Counted from the first letter of the stretch, positions 45,649 to 53,791 are shown. The stretch is DNA of 64,000 bases from Streptomyces sp. DH37 (GCF_029813835.1 NZ_JARVKV010000023.1:1-64000), one strand, 5' to 3'. The notes: generated from the letters alone by a model not told the origin. A program made the numbers and translations.

Positions 45649-46122
45649 TCAGCCCCCCGCGATGATCTGGGCGAGTTCCTCGACGCCCTCGCGGGTGCCC
45701 ACGACCACGAGGACGTCACCCGCCTCCAGCCTGAAGTCCGGCCCCGGGGCCGGGTGCGGCGCGGTGCGCCGCAGCACCGCGACGATGGACGCGCCGGTGC
45801 GGGTCCGGGCGCGGGTGTCGCCCAGCGGCCGCCCCCGGTACGGGGACTTGGCGGCCACCGGGATCCGCACGGTGGCCAGGTCCAGCTCGCCCATGGCCAG
45901 GTCCGGGGTCTCCGGGGCGGGCGCGATCAGGGCGCCGAGGGAGGCGGCCTCGTCGGCGTCGAGCGGGAAGGACGCCTGGCACCTGTCGGGGTCCTCGGGA
46001 TCGTAGAAGCCCAGGAAGCGCCGCCCGTCCTGGTGGACGACGACCGACAGGTGCCGCCCGGAGCGGGTGGTGACGTCGTACTGGACACCGACTCCCGGAA
46101 GCGATGTGCGTTTCATGGACAT
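45649..46122 (-). CDS. RCK_C regulatory subunit of the antiporter (KhtT-like)
   Basis: A 157-residue cytosolic protein. The N-terminal 70 residues are a small beta domain (LPGVGVQYDVTTRSGRHLSVV), followed by an RCK_C/TrkA-C domain (LDLATVRIPVAAKSPYRGRP, SIVAVLRRT, LEAGDVLVVVGTREGVEEL). KhtT-type subunits gate their antiporter and bind c-di-AMP in characterised homologues. ATG 46122 follows GGGGGAGAG. First gene of the two-gene operon. Confidence 0.87.
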   Translation of the reverse strand: MSMKRTSLPGVGVQYDVTTRSGRHLSVVVHQDGRRFLGFYDPEDPDRCQASFPLDADEAASLGALIAPAPETPDLAMGELDLATVRIPVAAKSPYRGRPLGDTRARTRTGASIVAVLRRTAPHPAPGPDFRLEAGDVLVVVGTREGVEELAQIIAGG

Positions 46123-46176
46123 GGCTCTCTCCCCCTGGAACGGATCGGGCGGGGCCCCGGACCGGCGGCGTCGGCG

Positions 46177-46226
46177 GGAGAGCCCCTCGGGCGAAGCGAG
46201 GGCAAGTTTCGCACAGGGGGCTCTCC
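46177..46226 (-). promoter_or_regulatory. Long stem-loop in the antiporter operon leader
   Basis: GGAGAGCCCC (46177-46186) pairs perfectly with 46217-46226 around a 30-nt loop that contains GCGAAGCGAGGGCAAG. It lies about 55 nt upstream of the RCK_C gene. It may be a structured 5' leader or a terminator-like element; no known riboswitch motif is recognised. Confidence 0.35.
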
Positions 46227-46670
46227 GCGGTCGGCGCGTGTGCGCGCACGACCTGCGCGGATCCGCCGCGCTCCCGCCACCGGGCCCGCCGCGGGGACGG
46301 CCGGGTGCCGGTCGTCGGCGAACTCGTCCGAGGTCTCCGGGGCGACGGTGGCGAGCCGTGCGCCCGTGCGCCGCTCCCCGTGCGGACGGGGGAGTCGGGC
46401 CGGTGCGGTTCCCGCGGCCGGCGCCGCGCGGTTCCGTGGCGCCGACCGGCTCCTGGGCACCGGCTTCGACGGGGACTTGCGGATCACTCCGCTCGGCGAG
46501 CGGATCGAGGATCTGATCGACCCGCTCGGCGGCCCGGCGCCCGGCGCCCGACTCCCCGGCGAACGCCGTCCCACCCGGCCGGCGGTGTACGGGCCGTTCC
46601 GGGTGACGGGACCGGACCAGAAGGGAGGGGAAGGGGGGGAGGGCGAGCGCGGCCACGGACGGCGCGGAAG

Positions 46671-46692
46671 CGTTCCGGCCGACGCCGGAACG
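46671..46692 (-). terminator. Hairpin downstream of tRNA-Met/Ile(CAT)
   Basis: CGTTCCGGC and GCCGGAACG form a 9-bp stem with a 4-nt loop, 20 nt past the 3' end of the tRNA. Confidence 0.6.
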
Positions 46693-46711
46693 TTCCCCCC
46701 GGCTCGGTGAG

Positions 46712-46785
46712 TGGGGCGGGTGGGACTCGAACCCACGGCCGACGGATTATGAGTCCGCTGCTCTAACCGGCTGAGCTACCGCCCC
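46712..46785 (-). tRNA. tRNA with CAT anticodon (Met, or Ile2)
   Basis: A 74-nt cloverleaf. Acceptor GGGGCGG pairs with CCGCCCC, discriminator A, D-arm GCTCAGCCGGTTAGAGC, anticodon loop CTCATAA with CAT, T-arm GTGGGTTCGAGTCCCAC. CCA is not encoded. CAT could be elongator Met or lysidine-modified Ile; initiator features (three G-C pairs, C1-A72 mismatch) are absent. Confidence 0.93.
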
Positions 46786-46955
46786 GGGACGGCGCGCCAC
46801 GCACATCTGTGCGCGCCGTCTGCCGCAGCATAGCCGCTCATACGATCTCCCGCCCGTGCCGGGGGGAGGCGGGGGCCGGTGAGGGCCGTGATCACGGGCC
46901 GGAGGCCCGTCGCCGGAACGGAGCAGGCGTTCCGGCAGGCCACCGGGCACACGAA

Positions 46956-46979
46956 GAAGGGCCCCTCGCGGGGCCCTTC
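46956..46979 (-). terminator. Perfect 10-bp hairpin downstream of tRNA-Asn
   Basis: GAAGGGCCCC and GGGGCCCTTC enclose TCGC, starting 9 nt after the 3' end of tRNA-Asn. Confidence 0.75.
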
Positions 46980-46987
46980 TCCTCCTG

Positions 46988-47060
46988 CTCCCCCGACTGG
47001 ACTCGAACCAGTAACCTGCCGGTTAACAGCCGGCTGCTCTGCCAATTGAGCTACAGGGGA
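46988..47060 (-). tRNA. tRNA-Asn (GTT)
   Basis: A 73-nt cloverleaf. Acceptor TCCCCTG pairs with CGGGGGA, discriminator G, D-arm GCTCAATTGGCAGAGC, anticodon loop CTGTTAA with GTT, T-arm ACTGGTTCGAGTCCAGT. No encoded CCA. About 200 bp upstream of the CAT tRNA on the same strand. Confidence 0.95.
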
Positions 47061-47259
47061 CTGCTGCTTGGAGTCGCCCATTCCGGTTTCCCGGGGGCGC
47101 TCCCTGCTGGCGAGGAATACAGTAGCGCATGCCGGGGGGTGCTCTGAAATCGGTATTCGCGGCGCGCCTCGGGGGTACGCGGGGGATGTCCGCCGCAGAC
47201 CGACAGGGCGCGCCCGCGGGCCGGGCCGCGCCGGGAGAGACCTGAGAAAGGGTGGAGCC

Positions 47260-47571
47260 ATGCGCTACCGGCTCACGTTCGTCGTAGGAGTTGCCGTCGG
47301 GTACGTGTTCGGCACGCGGGCCGGGCGGGAGAAGTACGAGCAGCTGCGCAAGTCGGCCCGGCAGTTCGCCGAGAACCCCGCGGTGCGCAACGCCTACGAG
47401 TCCGCCACGCACAACGGGCGGGAGATGGCCACCAAGGCGCTGGGCACGGTGTCCGGGCGGGTGGGCGACCGTCTGCCCGGCTCGGTCTCCGACAAGGTGC
47501 GCACGCTGCGCGGCCGCCGCGTCGAGCAGCGCACGCCGTTCGACGACGGCTGGGGCACCGGCAACGCCTGA
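47260..47571 (+). CDS. YtxH-like small membrane protein
   Basis: A 103-residue protein. One short N-terminal membrane segment with glycine spacing (LTFVVGVAVGYVFGTRAGREKYEQL, residues 5-29) matches YtxH-type proteins. An amphipathic helical region and an Arg-rich C-terminus follow. The function of the family is not well defined (envelope or stress association). ATG 47260 has GGTGGAG immediately upstream. Confidence 0.82.
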   Translation: MRYRLTFVVGVAVGYVFGTRAGREKYEQLRKSARQFAENPAVRNAYESATHNGREMATKALGTVSGRVGDRLPGSVSDKVRTLRGRRVEQRTPFDDGWGTGNA

Positions 47572-47589
47572 CGCCCGCTCCGGCGGCCG

Positions 47590-48483
47590 TCAGCGGCCGT
47601 CCGGCAGCCGCCCCGCGCGGGAGGGGTCGAGGAGGGGGCCGAGCAGATCGCCGTGCCGGTCCAGCCGGGAGGCCAGGTCGCCGGCCGGGAAGACGAGGTC
47701 GCCGGGTTGTTCGCAACCGGCGACCTCGTCCCATGTCACCGGGGTGGAGACGGTCGGCCGGGGCCGTGCGCGCAGGGTGTACGGGGCGGCGGTGGTGCGC
47801 GTCCACAGGTTCTGGCTGTGGTCGACGAAGACCCGGCCCCCGCGCAGCCGCCGGGGCACCTGGTGCACGACGAGGTCCGGCAGCTCCCCGGCCGCCTCGC
47901 GGGCCAGCCGCTCCGCGTAACCGGCCACCGCCTCGGAGTCGGTGGGCCGCAGCGGGGCGAGCACGTGCAGCCCCTTGGAGCCGGAGGTCTTGGCGTACGA
48001 GGGCAGGCCGTCGCGCTCCAGCCGGTCGCGCAGCCACCGGGCGACCGCGCAGCACTCGACGACCGTGGCCGGGGCGCCCGGGTCGAGGTCGAACACCAGC
48101 CGGTCGGCCTTCCCCTCCGCCGGGAGCCGCCACTGGGGGGTGTGCAGTTCCAGGGCGGCGAGGTTGGCCGCCCACAGCAGGGTCGGCAGGTCCTGGACGA
48201 CGACCTGCCGGTCGGTCTTCCCGTCGACGCGGTGCACCTCGCGCACGGTCACCCAGTCCGGTGTGCCGGGCGGCACGTGCTTGGCCATGAACGGCCTGGC
48301 CTCCACGCCGCGGGGGGCGCGGACGAAGGACGCCGGGCGGTCGCGGAGGTGGGGCAGGAGCGCGTCGGCGACGGAGGCGTAGTAGTCCACGACGTCGCCC
48401 TTGGTGAAGCCGGCGTCGGGGTAGAGGACCTTGTCCAGCCTGGTCAGGTCGATCGTCCGGCCTTCCACGACGGTGTTCGTCAT
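47590..48483 (-). CDS. LigD-type primase-polymerase domain protein
   Basis: A 297-residue stand-alone polymerase domain of the LigD/archaeo-eukaryotic primase superfamily, used in bacterial non-homologous end joining. Marks: LDKVLYPDAGFTKGDVVDYY, the catalytic acid pair VFDLDPG, TSGSKGLHV, and FVDHSQNLWTRTTAAPYTLRARP. There is no ligase or phosphoesterase domain, and no ku gene in this window, so partners must lie elsewhere. Confidence 0.92.
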   Translation of the reverse strand: MTNTVVEGRTIDLTRLDKVLYPDAGFTKGDVVDYYASVADALLPHLRDRPASFVRAPRGVEARPFMAKHVPPGTPDWVTVREVHRVDGKTDRQVVVQDLPTLLWAANLAALELHTPQWRLPAEGKADRLVFDLDPGAPATVVECCAVARWLRDRLERDGLPSYAKTSGSKGLHVLAPLRPTDSEAVAGYAERLAREAAGELPDLVVHQVPRRLRGGRVFVDHSQNLWTRTTAAPYTLRARPRPTVSTPVTWDEVAGCEQPGDLVFPAGDLASRLDRHGDLLGPLLDPSRAGRLPDGR

Positions 48484-48718
48484 GGAGTACGGGTCCCACG
48501 GACGGCGCCGTTCATGCGGGGCGCGGTGCGCCGGGGCCGACGACGGAACCGGTGACGGCGCCGACGAGTGGGACCGGTGACGGCGCCGGGCGCGGGCCGT
48601 TGCCGGGCGGTTCGGGGTGCGGCTAGCCTGTGTTCGTGATTCCGGTCATCCTTCGGAATCTCGAACGACAGGGGGTTCCGGTGGGGCCGGGGCCGCGGGG
48701 GAGAAGGGGAGGACGGCG

Positions 48719-49498
48719 ATGGGGCGTCTCGTACCGGCCGTGACCAGGGCTCTCGACATACTGGAACTCTTCCTCGACGGGGACGGAGTCCTGTCGGCGC
48801 CGGAGATCACGCGGAAGCTGGGCCTCCCCCGCACCACCGTCCACGAGCTGGTGACCACCCTGGCCGCGCGCTCGTATCTGGTACCCGTGCCCGAACAGCC
48901 CGGACGTTACCGGCTCGGGGTGCGCACCTACCAGCTCGGGAGCCGCTACGCCGAGCAGCTCGACCTCGCGGCCGAGGGGCAGCAGGTGGCCCGGAGCGTC
49001 GCCGAGACCTGTGACGAGACGGTGCACGTGGCCATCCTGGAGGGCGCGGACGTCATCTACATCGCCAAGGTGGACAGCACCCACGCGGTCCGCATGGTCT
49101 CCGCCGCCGGACGCCGCCTGCCCGCGCACTGCACCTCGGTGGGGAAGATGCTGCTGGCCTCGCTGCCCCAGGACGAACTGGACGCGCGTCTGCCCGGTCC
49201 CGGTGACGAGCCGCTGCGGGGGATGACGGCGAACTCCATCACCTCGCCCGGGGAGTTGCGCGAGGCGCTGGCCGAGATCCGGGCGCGCGGAATCGCCGTC
49301 GAGCGGCGCGAGTCCAACCCCGACGTGAGCTGCGTGGCCGCGCCCGTGCGCGACGGCACGGGCAGGGTCGTCGCGGCGCTCAGCATCTCGGTGCCCATGA
49401 TCCGCTGGAGCGAGGAGCGGCGCGCCGAACTGGAGACCCTGGCGGCCAGGGGCGCCGCCGAGCTGTCGTCGCGGCTGGGATACCGGGGCGCGGCGTAG
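48719..49498 (+). CDS. IclR-family transcriptional regulator
   Basis: A 259-residue IclR regulator. N-terminal winged helix (ALDILELFLDGDGVLSAPEI, GLPRTTVHELVTTLAARSYL) and C-terminal effector domain (YIAKVDSTHAVRMVSAAGRRLPAHCTSVGKMLLASL, NPDVSCVAAPVRDGTGRVVAALSISVP). ATG 48719 has GGAGG at 7 nt. It is followed 53 nt later by an SMP-30 gene, a common pairing in sugar-acid catabolism, so it probably controls that gene. Confidence 0.9.
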   Translation: MGRLVPAVTRALDILELFLDGDGVLSAPEITRKLGLPRTTVHELVTTLAARSYLVPVPEQPGRYRLGVRTYQLGSRYAEQLDLAAEGQQVARSVAETCDETVHVAILEGADVIYIAKVDSTHAVRMVSAAGRRLPAHCTSVGKMLLASLPQDELDARLPGPGDEPLRGMTANSITSPGELREALAEIRARGIAVERRESNPDVSCVAAPVRDGTGRVVAALSISVPMIRWSEERRAELETLAARGAAELSSRLGYRGAA

Positions 49499-49551
49499 GC
49501 GAGCGGACGCGGACGAGCGGACGCCGAGGCAGGAAGAAGGGGCGGGACGGC

Positions 49552-50418
49552 ATGGGTGTGGCAGGGAGACGGGCGCGGCTCGACGTCGCGGTGCGGCAGG
49601 GCGCGCTGCTGGGCGAGGGCCCCACGTGGGACGCGGAGCGCGAGCGGCTGCTGTGGGTGGACATCCTGGCGGGCCGGGTGCACACCTACGCCCCGGCCGA
49701 CGGCCGCCGCACGGTGCTGGCGACCGAGCAGCACGTGGGCGCGGCCAAGCCGCGGGCCGGGGGCGGACTGGTGGTCAACCTCCGCGACGGGGTGGGCCTG
49801 TACGACGAGGACGGCTCGTTCTCGTGGCTGCACCGCGAGCCCGTCCCGGGCCGCCGGGGCAACGACGCGGCCGTCGCCCCCGACGGCGCGCTGTGGGCGG
49901 GCACGATGGCGTACGACGAGCGCCCGGGCGGGGGAACGCTCAGCCGTGTCGCCCCGGACGGCTCGGCCGTCACGGTCCTGGCGGACGTGACGATCGGCAA
50001 CGGCACGGGCTGGAGCCCGGACGGGCGGCTGATGTACTTCATCGACACCCCGACCCGCCGTATCGACGTCTTCGACGTCGACGGACCCGAGGTGCTGGGC
50101 CGCCGGACACTGGCGCGGATCGAGGAGGGCGCGGGCTTCCCCGACGGGCTGACGGTGGACGCGGACGGCTGCGTCTGGGTCGCCCTGTGGGGCGGCGGCG
50201 CGGTCCGGCGGTACACGCCCGACGGCAGGCTGGACCGCACGGTCGCCGTTCCGGCCTCCAACACGACGGCGTGCGCCTTCGGCGGCCCGGGACTGCGGGA
50301 CCTCTACATCACCACGGCGCGGACGGGCGCCGACCCCGCGACGGAGCCGCTGGCCGGTTCGCTGCTGGTGCTGCCGGGCGCGGGGGAGGGACTGGCGCAG
50401 CCGCCCTTCGCCGGTTGA
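49552..50418 (+). CDS. SMP-30/gluconolactonase family lactonase
   Basis: A 288-residue six-bladed propeller lactonase. Metal ligands typical of the family: Glu in LLGEGPTWD, Asn in GNGTGWSPDG, Asp in FPDGLTVDADG. It likely opens an aldonolactone in sugar-acid or pentose oxidation. The IclR gene directly upstream suggests induction by its substrate. Which lactone is not visible. Confidence 0.9.
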   Translation: MGVAGRRARLDVAVRQGALLGEGPTWDAERERLLWVDILAGRVHTYAPADGRRTVLATEQHVGAAKPRAGGGLVVNLRDGVGLYDEDGSFSWLHREPVPGRRGNDAAVAPDGALWAGTMAYDERPGGGTLSRVAPDGSAVTVLADVTIGNGTGWSPDGRLMYFIDTPTRRIDVFDVDGPEVLGRRTLARIEEGAGFPDGLTVDADGCVWVALWGGGAVRRYTPDGRLDRTVAVPASNTTACAFGGPGLRDLYITTARTGADPATEPLAGSLLVLPGAGEGLAQPPFAG

Positions 50419-50480
50419 CACCGGATCTTCACAGAGGGGCCTTCTCCTGCCCGCGCCCGGCCTCGTACCCTGCGGACTCC

Positions 50481-51569
50481 ATGACCTACTGCGTCACATG
50501 CCGTCGGCATCTCAACGGCGCCCTCTCCTGCCCGGGTTGCGGCACACCCAGCCGCAACCTGGCGCCGGTGGACGACCCCGCCTCCGCGCCGTCCGGGCCG
50601 GCAGCCCCCGATCCGTACGGCCACGGGCCCGGACCGTACGGTCCGCACGAGGCGTACGGCGCGTACGGCGGTGGTGACGCGTACGGAGACCACGGCGTGC
50701 ACGGCGGCGGGTACGCGCAGGACGGCGGATACGGCCACCAGGACGGTCATGCGGATATCCGGCAGGACTTCCGGCCGGGCGGGGGCGGCGGCCCCGGCGA
50801 GGAGCGCGGTTTCCCCGACGGCGACGCCGATCGCGGGGCCCGCCGGGACTCACCGGACCCGACGGCCCCAGTGGACCCGGAGGACCCGGTGGACGGCGAC
50901 GCCCGTGGCGCGTACGGCGAGGAAGGCCACGACGCGTACGGCGGTCCGGACGACACTCCGGGCGGGGGGCGCGGGGCGGCCCGCACCGCGCGGCGCGGGC
51001 GCCGGGCCCGGTCGCGGACCGGCCGCCGCCGCCGTGCGGCCGTCGTGGGCCTGATGTTCGGCGCCGGGCTGGCCACCCTCGGCGTCACGGAGTTCACCAC
51101 CGAGGGCGTGCTGAGGGAACTGCCCATCCCCGGTCTCCCCTCGGACGACGAGGCGGACGACGGACCCGGGGGCGGTGACGGCGCTGACGGCGGGAACGGC
51201 GGTGACGGCGGCGACGGAGGTGTGGCCGAGCGGTTGCCCGGAGCCGACCGGCCGGGCGCGGGCCCGTCGGGCTCGTCCTCCGCCTCCCCCTCCGCGTCCG
51301 GCTCCTCGTCGGCGGAGCCGTCGGAGTCCGCCGGCTCCTCGACGGACCCCTCCGCCACCGCCTCCGCGTCGGCCGACCCCTCCGCCACCGCGGTCGAGAG
51401 CGGCAGCGTCACCACGCCTCCCGAGCCCACCACCGGGCCCACCCAGGACCCGGAGCAGCCGCCCCCGACGACGCAGCCCGCCGATCCGCCGCCTCCGCCC
51501 CCCGCGGAGCCGGAGCCCGAACCGGAGCCGACGCCCACCTGCGAGCGCTTCCTGTGGTGGTGCGGCTAG
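50481..51569 (+). CDS. SCO2400-type zinc-ribbon membrane protein
   Basis: A 362-residue protein I recognise as the type called SCO2400 family. The N-terminus is a zinc ribbon (YCVTCRRHLNGALSCPGCG). A Gly/Tyr/Asp-rich disordered stretch, an Arg-rich block (ARTARRGRRARSRTGRRRR, about 171-189), one membrane segment (AAVVGLMFGAGLATLGV) and a Ser/Ala/Pro/Thr-rich exterior part follow, ending CERFLWWCG. The basic block is on the inside, so the ribbon is cytosolic and the Pro-rich tail external. TACCCT at 50466-50471 may be a -10 for a very short leader. Function unknown. Confidence 0.8.
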   Translation: MTYCVTCRRHLNGALSCPGCGTPSRNLAPVDDPASAPSGPAAPDPYGHGPGPYGPHEAYGAYGGGDAYGDHGVHGGGYAQDGGYGHQDGHADIRQDFRPGGGGGPGEERGFPDGDADRGARRDSPDPTAPVDPEDPVDGDARGAYGEEGHDAYGGPDDTPGGGRGAARTARRGRRARSRTGRRRRAAVVGLMFGAGLATLGVTEFTTEGVLRELPIPGLPSDDEADDGPGGGDGADGGNGGDGGDGGVAERLPGADRPGAGPSGSSSASPSASGSSSAEPSESAGSSTDPSATASASADPSATAVESGSVTTPPEPTTGPTQDPEQPPPTTQPADPPPPPPAEPEPEPEPTPTCERFLWWCG

Positions 51570-51609
51570 ACCCGTCCGGGCCGCCGTCCGAGGGGACGCC
51601 GGGGATGGC

Positions 51610-52065
51610 TCAGCCCCCGGAGGCGTCCGGGGAGCCGGAGCCCAGCATGCGCGTGAGCAGGTCGCGCAGGACCGCGCGCTCCACCGGCGTCAGTTCGGCC
51701 AGGGGCTCGCGGGCGAAGTCCAGTGACGCGCGCAGCCGTTCGGCCGTCTCGTGGCCCGCCTCGGTGGCGGCGGCGAGCTTGACGCGGCGGTCGGCCGGAT
51801 CGGGACGCCGCTCGACCAGGCCGCGCGACTCCAGCCGGTCGACGATCCCCGTGACGTTCGACGGCTCGCACTTCAGCCGCCGGGCTATCTCCCGCATGGG
51901 CAGGCACTGGTGGTGGAGCAGGGCGAGCAGCCGCGCCTGCGCGCCGGTCAGGGCGTGCCGGGCGGCGGCCTCGTCGTACTCCTGGTGGTAGCGGTTGACG
52001 ACGGAGCCGATCAGCTCGACGACCTCGAGGGTGAGGGGGTCGGCGGGTGCGGGACGGGTGGCCAT
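51610..52065 (-). CDS. MarR-family transcriptional regulator
   Basis: A 151-residue MarR regulator. The winged helix is clear: LTGAQARLLALLHH, MREIARRLKCEPSNVTGIVDRLESRGLVERRPDPADRRVK. Two cysteines occur in the domain (HHQC and LKC), but not at the N-terminal place used by OhrR for peroxide sensing. It is divergent from an MDR oxidoreductase, with palindromic sequences between them, so it most likely represses that gene and itself. Confidence 0.9.
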   Translation of the reverse strand: MATRPAPADPLTLEVVELIGSVVNRYHQEYDEAAARHALTGAQARLLALLHHQCLPMREIARRLKCEPSNVTGIVDRLESRGLVERRPDPADRRVKLAAATEAGHETAERLRASLDFAREPLAELTPVERAVLRDLLTRMLGSGSPDASGG

Positions 52066-52086
52066 GGCCTCAGGATACCGACTTGC

Positions 52087-52131
52087 TTGACAACATGAAA
52101 CATCGAGGAGATGGTTGTTTCAGAGTCTGAA
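52087..52131. promoter_or_regulatory. Promoter and palindromes between marR and the oxidoreductase
   Basis: TTGACA at 52087-52092 is a likely -35 for the oxidoreductase. TGAAACATC...GATGGTTGTTTCA forms an imperfect inverted repeat, and TTCAGAGTCTGAA (52119-52131) is a perfect odd palindrome. These are typical MarR operator positions, overlapping the promoter. Confidence 0.5.
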
Positions 52132-52148
52132 GCATCTGGAGGCCCTCC

Positions 52149-53192
52149 ATGACGTCCACCACGCCCACGACGTCCACGAAGCCGCCCGCCACCGGACGCG
52201 AGTGGCACCTGGTCGCCCGCCCGAAGGGATGGCCGACGCCGGAGGACTTCGCCCTGCGCGAGGCCCCCGTGCGGGCTCCGGGCCCCGGCCGGATCCTGGT
52301 GCGCAACCTGCACCTCTCGGTCGACCCGTACATGCGCGGCAGGATGGACGACGTGAAGTCCTACGTGCCGCCGTTCGAGCTGGACCGTCCGATGGACGGC
52401 GGGGCGGTCGGCGTCGTCGTCGCCTCCGAGGCCGAGGGCTTCGCACCGGGCGACCACGTGCTGCACGGCCTGGGCTGGCGCGAGTACGCCACGCTGGACG
52501 CGGGGCGCGCGGCGAAGGTCTCCGCCGAACCGGCCCCGCTGACCGCCTACCTCGGGGTGCTCGGCATGCCCGGGCTGACCGCCTACGCCGGACTGCTGGA
52601 GGTCGCCTCCTTCAAGGAGGGCGACGCGGTCTTCGTCTCGGGCGCGGCGGGCGCGGTCGGCAGCCAGGTCGGCCAGATCGCCCGCCTCAAGGGCGCCTCG
52701 CGCGTCGTCGGCAGCGCCGGTTCGGAGGAGAAGGTCAGGCTCCTCACCGAGGAGTACGGCTTCGACGCCGCCTTCAACTACAAGGACGGGCCGGTGGCCC
52801 GGCAGTTGGAGGAGGCCGCGCCGGACGGCATCGACGTCTACTTCGACAACGTCGGCGGGGAGCACCTGGAGGCGGCGATCGGCTCGCTCAGGGTGCACGG
52901 CCGTGTCGCCGTCTGCGGGATGATCGCGCAGTACAACGCCACCGAGCCGCCCGCCGCCCCGCGCAACCTCGCGCTCGTCATCGGCAAGCGGCTGAGGATC
53001 CAGGGCATGCTCGTGGGCGACCACTCCGACCTGCGGCCGCGGTTCGTCGAGGAGGTCTCGGCCTGGATCCGCTCCGGAGAGCTGAAGTACCACGAGACGG
53101 TCGTCGAGGGCATCGAGAACGCGGCGGACGCCTTCCTCGGCATGCTCCGCGGCCGGAACACCGGGAAGATGGTCGTCAGCCTGGACGGCTGA
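52149..53192 (+). CDS. NADP-dependent MDR oxidoreductase
   Basis: A 347-residue zinc-independent medium-chain reductase of the leukotriene B4 dehydrogenase/curcumin reductase group. N-terminal SVDPYMRGRMDD; Rossmann part GDAVFVSGAAGAVGSQVGQIARLKG; DVYFDNVGGEHLEAA. It reduces enone-type double bonds, probably in detoxification. ATG 52149 follows GGAGG. MarR is divergent and ohr follows 65 nt downstream, so a reactive-electrophile/peroxide response is plausible. Confidence 0.9.
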   Translation: MTSTTPTTSTKPPATGREWHLVARPKGWPTPEDFALREAPVRAPGPGRILVRNLHLSVDPYMRGRMDDVKSYVPPFELDRPMDGGAVGVVVASEAEGFAPGDHVLHGLGWREYATLDAGRAAKVSAEPAPLTAYLGVLGMPGLTAYAGLLEVASFKEGDAVFVSGAAGAVGSQVGQIARLKGASRVVGSAGSEEKVRLLTEEYGFDAAFNYKDGPVARQLEEAAPDGIDVYFDNVGGEHLEAAIGSLRVHGRVAVCGMIAQYNATEPPAAPRNLALVIGKRLRIQGMLVGDHSDLRPRFVEEVSAWIRSGELKYHETVVEGIENAADAFLGMLRGRNTGKMVVSLDG

Positions 53193-53257
53193 CGGACCGC
53201 CGCGGCGCGCGCGGTACGCACCGGAACGCAGACACGCACCGACACAGGAGGATCCGT

Positions 53258-53686
53258 ATGCCCGTCCAGCCCATCGACGTGCTCTACACCGCCGTCGCCA
53301 CCGCCGAGAACGGCCGCGACGGCCGGGTCGCCACCGACGACGGCAAGCTCGACGTCGTCGTCAACCCGCCCAGGGAGATGGGCGGAAGCGGCGACGGGAC
53401 CAACCCCGAGCAGCTCTTCGCCGCCGGGTTCAGCGCCTGTTTCCAGAGCGCGCTCGGTGTCGTCGCCCGCCGGGAGAAGGCGGACATCTCCGGTTCGACC
53501 GTGACCGTGCGGGTCGGACTCGGCAGGACGCGGGACGGCGGCTTCGGGCTCACGGTCGCACTCACCGCCTCCCTGCCGGGCCAGGACCGCGAGACCGCCC
53601 TCCAGCTGGTGAAGGAGGCGCACCGGGTGTGCCCGTACTCCCGGGCCACCGAGGGGAACATCGAGGTCACGCTCGACGTCGTCTGA
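53258..53686 (+). CDS. ohr: Organic hydroperoxide resistance protein (Ohr/OsmC)
   Basis: A 142-residue Ohr-type thiol peroxidase that reduces organic hydroperoxides. The two reactive cysteines are Cys61 (GFSACFQSAL) and Cys125 (HRVCPYSRAT), and the catalytic Arg lies in the VATDDGKLDVVVNPPREMGG region typical of Ohr. AGGAGG precedes the start. It is probably co-transcribed with the upstream reductase. Confidence 0.93.
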   Translation: MPVQPIDVLYTAVATAENGRDGRVATDDGKLDVVVNPPREMGGSGDGTNPEQLFAAGFSACFQSALGVVARREKADISGSTVTVRVGLGRTRDGGFGLTVALTASLPGQDRETALQLVKEAHRVCPYSRATEGNIEVTLDVV

Positions 53687-53791
53687 CACACCGTCCGATA
53701 CACCGCCCGACGCGCCGCCTGACGCACAGCCCGACACGGCGTCCGACGCACCTCCCGATACACCGCCCGACACGGCGTCCGACACACAGCC
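53684..53791 (+). repeat. Nine 12-bp tandem repeats in the ohr 3' UTR
   Basis: Nine consecutive 12-nt units beginning at the TGA of ohr, each a variant of CGACACACCGCC (for example CGATACACCGCC twice, CGACACGGCGTC twice). They run directly into a 15-bp terminator stem. No protein in a supported frame. Confidence 0.85.

Larger units (their letters stand above)
46123..46711. other. 589-bp region between the antiporter operon and a tRNA
   Basis: No confident gene. Open frames exist on both strands; a plus-strand segment near 46440-46560 (RLLGTGFDGDLRITPLGERI) reads protein-like but has no start signal or recognisable homologue and could be a remnant. The region also contains a leader hairpin (46177-46226) and a tRNA terminator hairpin (46671-46692). 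Confidence 0.4.

Noticed and set aside
51610..52065. Naming the MarR gene ohrR because ohr is nearby
   Set aside because: The N-terminal sensing cysteine of OhrR is not present and the divergent neighbour is an MDR reductase rather than ohr.
53684..53791. CRISPR-like array
   Set aside because: Units are 12 bp and contiguous with no spacers, and there are no cas genes.
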